In this document: positions 8,453 to 14,536 of the stretch, piece by piece | Position numbering within the stretch: the stretch's first letter is position 1 | Layout of the letters: each line of letters starts with the position of its first letter | Assembly: GCA_022766905.1 (NCBI GenBank) | Contig: JALEPU010000076.1 | Coordinates: 1 to 37,809 of the forward strand | DNA: 37,809 nt | Direction: 5' to 3' | DNA from: Lachnospiraceae bacterium | Lineage (GTDB): Bacteria > Bacillota > Clostridia > Lachnospirales > Lachnospiraceae | Translations under genes and position numbers: made by a program | Notes under the pieces: generated by a model | Database searches by the model: none | Seen by the model: the letters and a program-made list of their open reading frames with translations, nothing else | What the model was told of the DNA's origin: nothing

Positions 8453-9682
8453 ATGATTGAATTAAGAGAAATTGGAAAACTAATATATGATAATATTCAA
8501 TGGATTTTCAGTGGGATAGGAGTGACCCTATTATCATTTTGGGGAGGAAAAAAAGTAATTAAAAGAATAAAGAATAAGCAAAGAGCAGAAGATCAAGCTG
8601 TTAACATTTCTTCTGCTAATGATATTAATTCTGAAAATATCGTAACCCAAACCTCTGGAGCTAATTCTCGTTGTATACAGGTTATGGGAGATTACCATGG
8701 AGGATTAAGTTATAATGATGCGAGGCAGGTTGCCTTAGATGTTTTTAAAGCCAATTCATCCGTGTATACAGAAATTGCAAAAAGAACAATAGACGAAAGG
8801 GTAACTGATATTACAGATGATATATTTACGATGATTTATAATGAGCTTCCGAATACTGTCGAAAAATTGGTTGAACCAGCTGTTCAGGATACTTTGCTTA
8901 AGGTTCAAAAAGAATATGCAAAGAATAATGATCCGGCATTAAAAGAGAGACTTATTGAGTTGTTGAAAAATCGATTAAAAGCAGATGAAAGAGATATGGA
9001 AACAGTAGTTCTAGACGAAGCATTAGAGATAATGCCTAAATTAACCAGTACGCAGTTGAATTTATTGTCATTACATCTTGCGGTTCTTAGAATCGTACAT
9101 CCAGAAGTAAAGAATAGAAATGCATTTTTTGAAATGCTTACTTCAAAAATACTTGTGTTTTATTCGGACAATATGAATAAAACTATGGAATATGCGCATC
9201 TTCAGTATTTGGGATGTACAGGGATATTATCAGAAGGAAGTACATATAAACCGATAGAAGAAATATTTAGAAATAGATATGCGGGACTTTTTAGTAGGGG
9301 TTTTAGTAGGGCAGAATTTTATGATTATATGGGAACTGAAATTCAGGACTTTCAACAATTAATTACTACGTGTCAAATAGATGCAGAAAAATATCAGTTT
9401 AATGCTATGAATGAAGGTGTTTTAAAATATAGCATTGCTCAATATGATAAGCAAGAATACGAAGAAAAGATTTTGCAGTATTATAAAGAACATATTATGG
9501 GAGTAGAAGAAATAAAGAAAGACATTTCATTGTATGTTCCGGGTTTTGAAGAGTTATCGGATTTTTGGAAGAAAACAAGTGAATTCAAGTCTATGAACTT
9601 AACCTCTGTGGGTATTGAAATTGGTCTACTTAATTACAATCTTCAAACAGGAAGTAAAATTGAATGGAGTGACTTTATGTAA
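8453..9682 (+). CDS. Membrane-anchored LPO_1073/Vpar_1526-like protein, putative defence partner
   Basis: This 409-residue protein has one N-terminal membrane segment (about residues 12-32, WIFSGIGVTLLSFWGG) followed by a basic stretch KKVIKRIKNK, so the rest is predicted to be cytosolic. Residues about 45-80 are an Asn/Ser/Gly-rich linker (DINSENIVTQTSGANSRC). Then comes DYHGGLSYNDARQVALDVFKAN, which recalls the LPO_1073/Vpar_1526 family of uncharacterised proteins. The remainder is helical. ATG 8453 is preferred, with AGGAG at 8434-8438 (14 bases away); a TTG at 8423 has no ribosome site. The 43-bp gap to the DUF4365 gene suggests a two-gene unit. The family name is from memory and the function is unknown. 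Confidence 0.6.
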   Translation: MIELREIGKLIYDNIQWIFSGIGVTLLSFWGGKKVIKRIKNKQRAEDQAVNISSANDINSENIVTQTSGANSRCIQVMGDYHGGLSYNDARQVALDVFKANSSVYTEIAKRTIDERVTDITDDIFTMIYNELPNTVEKLVEPAVQDTLLKVQKEYAKNNDPALKERLIELLKNRLKADERDMETVVLDEALEIMPKLTSTQLNLLSLHLAVLRIVHPEVKNRNAFFEMLTSKILVFYSDNMNKTMEYAHLQYLGCTGILSEGSTYKPIEEIFRNRYAGLFSRGFSRAEFYDYMGTEIQDFQQLITTCQIDAEKYQFNAMNEGVLKYSIAQYDKQEYEEKILQYYKEHIMGVEEIKKDISLYVPGFEELSDFWKKTSEFKSMNLTSVGIEIGLLNYNLQTGSKIEWSDFM

Positions 9683-9692
9683 AAAAAGATCG

Positions 9693-9712
9693 TGATAACA
9701 ACATGATAACAA
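9693..9712 (+). repeat. Tandem TGATAACAA pair near the island end
   Basis: TGATAACAA occurs at 9693-9701 and again at 9704-9712, about 100 bp inside the proposed right attachment site. Paired short direct repeats of this kind are where integrases bind their arm sites, but this is only a positional inference. Confidence 0.3.
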
Positions 9713-9813
9713 AATCCTCAAAAACCACATGGAAACAGTGGAAAATCTGGGTTTCTGCGTACAAAACAAACGAAAAATAACCATTTAAACTCTGCAACAC
9801 GCTATTCTGATAC

Positions 9814-9867
9814 CGTGAAGGTGGACGTACTGTAGGATCAGGCCGTGTTGCTACAATCATCGAGTAA
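9814..9867 (+). pseudogene. tuf: 3' end of tuf (EF-Tu), proposed right attachment site of the island
   Basis: Fifty-four bases encode REGGRTVGSGRVATIIE and a TAA stop, the invariant C-terminus of bacterial elongation factor Tu. Nothing upstream of 9814 continues the EF-Tu frame. A terminator follows 34 bases after the stop, as expected behind a real tuf gene. The simplest reading is that an element integrated at the 3' end of tuf and supplied its own copy of this end to keep the gene whole, while the displaced native end stayed here. Inside the window there is no second copy. A recombination scar without site-specific integration is the alternative. Confidence 0.8.
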
Positions 9868-9901
9868 TCAATAATTTAGCACCATATATTAATGTCAATA
9901 T

Positions 9902-9938
9902 ACCCCAGACTGCTTGTTTAAGTGGTTTGGGGTTATTT
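9902..9938 (+). terminator. Native tuf terminator
   Basis: ACCCCAGACTGCTT (9902-9915) pairs with AAGTGGTTTGGGGT (9920-9933) over 14 positions with some G-U pairs and a 4-base loop, followed by ATTTTT. It lies 34 bases after the displaced EF-Tu stop. The rest of 9939-10046 holds only the ribosome site of the next gene. Confidence 0.75.
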
Positions 9939-10046
9939 TTATACTCAAAAAGAAGGACAAACTTTTCAAAACCTTTCTTTTTATCTTGCGACTCATCCAT
10001 TGTAAAGATATAAGAAATAATGGATAATAGGAGAAGAGGTGAAAAA

Positions 10047-10849
10047 ATGGGTGTCTATTTTAATCCAAACAATGAAAGTTTCACACGTGATAAAAATAGT
10101 AAGATATATGTAGATAAAACAGGGCTTTTAGAATTTCTAAACAATATATTAGGCACAAATAGTAACTGTATTGCAGTCAGTCATGCCAGACGATTTGGAA
10201 AATCTCATGCAGCCGGAATGATTGATGCCTACTACAGCCTTGGCAGTGATTCTGCAAAGTTGTTTGAGAATACCAAGATTGCTTCTAATCCTGATTATGA
10301 GAATAATATGAATAAGTATAATGTGATACATCTGGATATATCCTCGATTTGGGATTTTTACAAGGAAAATGTTGTTGAAAAGATTATTGAGTACATTTAC
10401 AAAGATTTAAAAAATGTTTTTGGAGATGAACTTGACTATCAGGACAGTATTAGTTATGTATTAATGACAATTTATAAAAAAACCGGAATTCCTTTTGTCA
10501 TCATTATTGATGAATGGGATTGTGTGATTTGAAACAGTGAAGATAAAAAATTGGTTCATAAGTATTTACAGTTTCTGCACTCTTTGTTTAAATCGGAAGA
10601 ATCCAAAGCATTTTTAGCATTAGCATATATTACAGGAATTTTGCCGATTAAGAAGATAAAAGACGAGTCAGCACTCAATAATTTTAGAGAATATACGATG
10701 TTGAAATCAAGGATGATGTATTGACTGCGCTAATTCATCTGGGCTATCTTGGATATGATGCGGACAGAAAAAAAGCGTATGTGCCGAACTATGAAGTTGC
10801 AACAGCCTATGAAGTAGCATTACAAACTGGATATTCCAAAACCGATTAA
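10047..10849 (+). pseudogene. AAA-ATPase-like/PD-(D/E)xK family gene, decayed
   Basis: The reading begins MGVYFNPNNESFTRDKNSKI and contains YVDKTGLLEFLN, the Walker A-like SHARRFGKSHAA and FVIIIDEWD, typical of the AAA-ATPase_like family (PF09820) that is abundant in gut Clostridia. A TGA at 10530-10532 (probably from CGA) interrupts it after DCVI. The same frame resumes with KYLQFLHSLFKSEESKAFLAL and ITGILPIKKIKDESALNNF. At about 10700 the frame changes to VEIKDDVLTALIHLGYLGYD up to a stop at 10847, and the C-terminal nuclease domain is missing. Intact members are about 500-600 residues, so there is also an internal deletion. The start has GAAGAGGTG before it. Confidence 0.85.
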
Positions 10850-11130
10850 AGTGGAACATTTGATAGAGACAGTTTTGTCCTTTGCAGAAAAAAACATAAC
10901 GGGAAATAGAGAGAACCGATTCACCAGAAAGAACGGCTTTAATAGAAAGAACCGCCCCCTAAAGTCAGACCAAAATCTAACGATTAGGAGGTCGGTTTAT
11001 AATTGTAGTTTTTTTGTTACAGGAATCACCACATCCGGTCATGCCGGGAGTCAGGCCTTGTTCACTTTCTGTGGAGGCAAATAGTGCCTCCTGTCGCTAT
11101 CATCAGTATCTTTTTCAACATTTTATGCCT
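10850..11130 (+). other. Non-coding stretch with one short hairpin
   Basis: I see no convincing gene in these 281 bases. A GTG-started frame at 10851 lacks a ribosome site and family features. The only clear structure is GGAGGCA-AATAG-TGCCTCC at 11073-11091, a 7-bp perfect hairpin without a T-run, between the decayed gene and the convergent unknown gene. Confidence 0.5.
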
Positions 11131-11649
11131 CTACATAATTTCTTTGATTTTTCCTTCATGCTGAGAATAAACATAGTAATTTCCTTTTTCTGAAATAAAA
11201 GGAAGGAGCTGTCTGGTCTGGCTGTTTCGAATGTAGACAACATGAGTCGGAAGCAGCTCTAACAAAGAGTACTCTTCATCAATATCGGCAATCCACTGGA
11301 ATAGTTTATTCTCTTTGGAACCGGAATATACCAGATCCAGTCCCGGTTCGGAATTTTCAATCTGGAAGAAAACTTTGTGAGGAAGAATCTTATCTTTAAA
11401 AACAGCCTTGGTTACAAACATGGTAAATTCATCTTCCAGAAGTTTTTCAAAAGATGTTAAAGTAAGGATTTCACCGGTTTTTTCCAGACGAATCTTATCG
11501 CCCCGGATAATTCTTTCTTTGATTGTTTTTAACAAATCTACAACCATGTTGATGGTGCCTCTGCTGCCGTATCCAATATCATCAACAAGTTCTTTTAACA
11601 GATCATTATCTAAAGTATCGATTTTCGCAACCTTTTCATAAATATCCAT
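11131..11649 (-). CDS. Hypothetical protein, 172 residues
   Basis: I do not recognise this protein. It is acidic, soluble and without signal peptide or membrane segment. The N-terminal half is helical (NDLLKELVDDIGYGSRGTIN, VVDLLKTIKERIIRG). The second half looks beta-rich (HKVFFQIENSEPGLDLVY, THVVYIRNSQTRQLLPF). The start has AAAGGAGATG a few bases upstream and the frame is intact, so it is probably a real gene. It is transcribed alone, divergent from the DUF89 gene, with about 205 bp between the two starts. It may be a regulator or a sensory domain, but nothing visible proves this. Confidence 0.7.
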   Translation of the reverse strand: MDIYEKVAKIDTLDNDLLKELVDDIGYGSRGTINMVVDLLKTIKERIIRGDKIRLEKTGEILTLTSFEKLLEDEFTMFVTKAVFKDKILPHKVFFQIENSEPGLDLVYSGSKENKLFQWIADIDEEYSLLELLPTHVVYIRNSQTRQLLPFISEKGNYYVYSQHEGKIKEIM

Positions 11650-11779
11650 AGTAACATCTCCTTTAGCTTATTCAATTATTATAATTTTTGGATATGAATA
11701 CGTTGATTTTTTGTTAATTTTATAATATCACAACCCAATAAAAGAGTCTATAGATAACTGGTAGAAAATATTACACCGG

Positions 11780-11808
11780 TTGTCTTCTGATTTTTTCGAT
11801 GATATAAT
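11780..11808 (+). promoter_or_regulatory. Promoter of the DUF89 gene
   Basis: TTGTCT (11780-11785) and a perfect TATAAT (11803-11808) with a 17-base spacer lie 46 bases before the start codon. Just upstream, 11756-11775 is a near-copy of 12869-12888 (AACTGGTRGAAAATATTACA). Confidence 0.7.
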
Positions 11809-11854
11809 GAACATAATCAATAGGAAATGAATAGAATATGTGGAGGAAAATCAA

Positions 11855-12697
11855 ATGCGTATGTCAGAAAATTGCGCAAGATGTTTATACAGAAAACAGG
11901 AAAAAAGAACGGATCATAAAGAATGTCTTGCAAAAATGAAAGAATTATTAGATCACAGGCCGGAAGATGCTACATCGCCTTATATGCTTTACCTGTTTGA
12001 CCAGGTGTATGAACAGTATGTTGGAAAAAAAGAATCCTATGAGGAAATAAAAAAACAGTACAACGATCTGGTTTTATCGATGGAAGATGAGATCCGAAAA
12101 CAGATTGAAGCGGCAGAAGAACCGTTAAAGACAGCTTTGTTCCTGGCTCGTATTGGAAATTATATTGATTTTGGAGCCATGGCTCAGGTTGACAGTGATA
12201 TTTTTTTAGAATTATTTTCAAAAGTCCAGATAAGTGAATCAGACGAAATCACGTATCAGTCTTTTTTAGATCAATGTTCGAAGGCAGAGACTTTTTTACT
12301 GCTGGCAGATAATTGCGGAGAGATTGTATTAGATAAACTGCTGGTAGAACAACTGAAGAAAAGATTTCCTGAATTAAAAGTAGCAGTTATGGTGCGAGGC
12401 GGCGAAGTTCTGAATGATGCGACAAAAGAAGATGCTGTTTATGTAGGAATGGATCAGGTTGCAGAAGTCGTTTCCAATGGAAAACCGGTACCGGGAACGG
12501 TGTATGAATTGCTTTCTGAAGAAGCAAAGGAATTGCTGGACCATGCGGATGTGATTTTGTCAAAGGGTCAGGGGAATTATGAATCCTTATCCAATCAGGG
12601 AAGACATATTTTCTTTACCTTCTTATGTAAATGTGATCAATTTACGGAGCGATTTGGGGTTCCGGAACTGACCGGAATGTTTGTGGAAGAATGTTGA
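11855..12697 (+). CDS. DUF89/ARMT1-like metal-dependent phosphatase
   Basis: The 280-residue protein belongs to the DUF89 family (PF01937) of metal-dependent damage-control phosphatases, which remove phosphate from harmful or surplus sugar phosphates and related metabolites. The diagnostic LLADNCGEIVLDKLL is at about residues 148-162. DVILSKGQGNYESLS near residue 232 is the second conserved block. The N-terminal NCARC and later Cys residues place it with the prokaryotic Cys-containing subgroup. The start at 11855 follows TGGAGGAAAA; a GTG at 11840 overlaps that ribosome site and is rejected. It is a single-gene unit with its own promoter. The substrate is not predictable from sequence. Confidence 0.85.
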   Translation: MRMSENCARCLYRKQEKRTDHKECLAKMKELLDHRPEDATSPYMLYLFDQVYEQYVGKKESYEEIKKQYNDLVLSMEDEIRKQIEAAEEPLKTALFLARIGNYIDFGAMAQVDSDIFLELFSKVQISESDEITYQSFLDQCSKAETFLLLADNCGEIVLDKLLVEQLKKRFPELKVAVMVRGGEVLNDATKEDAVYVGMDQVAEVVSNGKPVPGTVYELLSEEAKELLDHADVILSKGQGNYESLSNQGRHIFFTFLCKCDQFTERFGVPELTGMFVEEC

Positions 12698-12703
12698 GCT
12701 TTA

Positions 12704-12875
12704 ACCAGTTCCCGCGAGCCCCCATTCATTCGCAAAGGCGCCGGACGGCGCTTTCCCGCTGCAGTGCAGCTAACTTTGCTCATAAAAGGGCGCTCCACCC
12801 ATTGAAAAACAGAGCCCCCAGATCTTTATGCAAGCATAAATCCGGGTGTCTCTGTTTTTCAATGCGGGAACTGGT
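12704..12875. repeat. 172-bp intergenic element with nested inverted repeats
   Basis: The outer ends ACCAGTTCCCGC (12704-12715) and GCGGGAACTGGT (12864-12875) are a perfect 12-bp inverted repeat. Inside is a second 15-bp perfect pair, CATTGAAAAACAGAG (12800-12814) with CTCTGTTTTTCAATG (12850-12864), capped by TTTATGC-AA-GCATAAA. GC-rich pieces such as GGCGCC-GGAC-GGCGC and CTGCAGTGCAG fill the left half. It is far richer in GC than neighbouring spacers. It could be a MITE/REP-like repeat or a structured RNA; there is no T-run for a standard terminator. Confidence 0.6.
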
Positions 12876-12882
12876 GGAAAAT

Positions 12883-12899
12883 ATTACATAAATGTTACA
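12883..12899 (-). promoter_or_regulatory. Candidate WalR box
   Basis: On the minus strand this reads TGTAAC-ATTTA-TGTAAT, an exact fit to the Firmicutes WalR consensus TGTWAH-N5-TGTWAH. It lies 16 bases upstream of the -35 box of a cell-wall hydrolase gene, the class of gene that WalRK controls in other Firmicutes. Confidence 0.45.
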
Positions 12900-12915
12900 A
12901 ATATAATAATAAGTG

Positions 12916-12944
12916 TTTACAAAAATGGGTTCGTGTGTTAAAAT
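12916..12944 (+). promoter_or_regulatory. Promoter of the SH3b-NlpC/P60 gene
   Basis: TTTACA (12916-12921) and TAAAAT (12939-12944) are separated by 17 bases. The start codon is 68 bases after the -10 box. Confidence 0.6.
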
Positions 12945-13012
12945 TGGTATTAAGAAATGAGAATATCTATCCAGAAAATGCTTTCTTATGGGATAGCATA
13001 AAAGGAGGACAC

Positions 13013-14278
13013 ATGAAGAAAACAATTACACATTATCTTTTTCATGGTTTCGCTTTAGGATGCCTGATTTTTGGTCTGATTATGACAGTGGAGTCCAAGG
13101 ATGTGCAGGCGGCAACGACAAAATATGTTACAGCGTCAGCTCTGAACATCCGGAAGGCAGCGTCTAGCAGCAGTGCAAAAGTGGGAACTTATAGTAAAGG
13201 AACCAAAGTGACCAGTTACGGAACCAGTGGAAGCTGGACCAAAGTGAAATATCAGGGATATTACCGCTATGTATTATCTCAGTATTTATCTTCTACGAAA
13301 CCGGTGACTACATATACCAGATATGTGACAGCCAGTTCTTTGGTGATTCGTTCCAAAGCTTCAACTAGTGGGACGAAAGTGGGAAGCTATAGTAAGGGAA
13401 CGGCAGTAACCTGTTATGGAACCAGCGGAAGCTGGACCAAAGTAAAATATAATGGAACTTATCGATATGTATTGACTAAATATTTATCGGCGACAAAGCC
13501 TTCCGTAGTTACAACAACTTATACCAGATACGTGACAGCCAGTTCACTGGTGATTCGATCCAAAGCTTCCACCAGCAGTACAAAGGTAGGAAGCTACAGC
13601 AAGGGAACAGCAGTAACCTGCTATGGAACCAGTGGAAGCTGGACAAAGGTCAAATATAATGGAGTATATCGATATGTGTTAACCCAGTATTTATCCGCTA
13701 CAAAGCCTATAGCATCGGTATCGACTTATACCAGATATGTGACTGCAAATTCCCTGAATATTCGTGCGACTGCCTCGACCAGCGGGAAAAAGGTAGGAAG
13801 TTATGGGAAAGGAACGGCAGTAACCTGCTACGGAACCAGCGGAAGCTGGACAAAGGTAAAATACAATGGTAGTTATTGTTATGTGATGACCAGCTATTTA
13901 TCTGTGACCAAACCGTCTGTAAACGGCAGTGACATTGTAAACTATGCAATGCAATTTGTAGGTAATCCATATGTATGGGGAGGCACCAGCCTGACGAAAG
14001 GTGCAGATTGTTCCGGATTTACCATGTCTGTATTTGCAAATTTTGGCTATACCCTGCCACACAGTTCTGTTGGACAGCGTACCTGTGGTACCGGAGTCAG
14101 CTGGGCAAATAAGCAGCCAGGGGATTTGATTTGTTATGAGGCAATCAACGGAGTCAGCCATGTTGGAATTTATATTGGCAATAATCAGGTCGTACATGCA
14201 GGAAGTGCAGCTACCGGAATCCATGTTTCTACCGCAAATTATCGTCCTGTCAATTGTGTGAGAAGAATTGTAAAATAA
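13013..14278 (+). CDS. Secreted SH3b-repeat NlpC/P60 peptidoglycan hydrolase
   Basis: This is a 421-residue exported cell-wall enzyme. Residues 1-35 form a signal peptide (MKKTITHYLFHGF... ending VQAA). Four bacterial SH3 repeats follow from about residue 37 to 300, each with YVTAS-LxIR, GTSGSWTKVKY and YRYVLTxYLS, which bind the cell wall. The C-terminal NlpC/P60 domain (about 305-421) has ADCSGF with catalytic C333, SHVGIYIG with H383 and VVHAGS with H395, and would cut stem-peptide bonds. The start at 13013 has AAAGGAGG. The four repeats are very alike at DNA level with a period near 200 bp, so repeat number may vary between strains. A strong terminator follows. Confidence 0.93.
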   Translation: MKKTITHYLFHGFALGCLIFGLIMTVESKDVQAATTKYVTASALNIRKAASSSSAKVGTYSKGTKVTSYGTSGSWTKVKYQGYYRYVLSQYLSSTKPVTTYTRYVTASSLVIRSKASTSGTKVGSYSKGTAVTCYGTSGSWTKVKYNGTYRYVLTKYLSATKPSVVTTTYTRYVTASSLVIRSKASTSSTKVGSYSKGTAVTCYGTSGSWTKVKYNGVYRYVLTQYLSATKPIASVSTYTRYVTANSLNIRATASTSGKKVGSYGKGTAVTCYGTSGSWTKVKYNGSYCYVMTSYLSVTKPSVNGSDIVNYAMQFVGNPYVWGGTSLTKGADCSGFTMSVFANFGYTLPHSSVGQRTCGTGVSWANKQPGDLICYEAINGVSHVGIYIGNNQVVHAGSAATGIHVSTANYRPVNCVRRIVK

Positions 14279-14299
14279 AAATAAGTATCATGAGAGTAA

Positions 14300-14338
14300 G
14301 GGGATGTCCTGAAAACGTAATTCAGGACATCCCCTTTT
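14300..14338 (+). terminator. Terminator after the NlpC/P60 gene
   Basis: A perfect 14-bp stem (GGGGATGTCCTGAA with TTCAGGACATCCCC) with a 7-base loop is followed by TTTT. Confidence 0.92.
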
Positions 14339-14462
14339 CGCGTATAAATACTGAATGAGCTATGCTTCAATGTTGAAATTATTCAGTTTTTACCACGTTT
14401 GCAACAACGCCTTTGCAACCCGAATCATTTATAATTTAAGAAAAAGAACCAATCATGCAACA

Positions 14463-14491
14463 TTGACTTTACAACTTTACTTTGCCATAAT
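14463..14491 (+). promoter_or_regulatory. Promoter of the two-component system
   Basis: TTGACT (14463-14468) and CATAAT (14486-14491) with 17 bases between lie 45 bases before the kinase start. Confidence 0.55.
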
Positions 14492-14536
14492 AAAATAGAA
14501 AAGTGTGAAAGAAAAGAGAGGATAGGGGAACTGGGA

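Noticed and set aside
9675..9860. Minus-strand frame of 61 codons over the tuf remnant
   Set aside because: The plus strand encodes the EF-Tu C-terminus here; the other frame is a shadow.
10851..11084. GTG-started frame of 77 codons
   Set aside because: No ribosome site, basic low-complexity composition and no recognisable motif, in a decayed region.
12691..12891. Small frames across the nested-repeat element
   Set aside because: They follow the inverted repeats and lack ribosome sites; the region is non-coding structure.
13119..13920. Tandem DNA repeats of about 200 bp as a CRISPR or satellite
   Set aside because: They are the coding repeats of four SH3b domains, in frame throughout, and there are no spacers.
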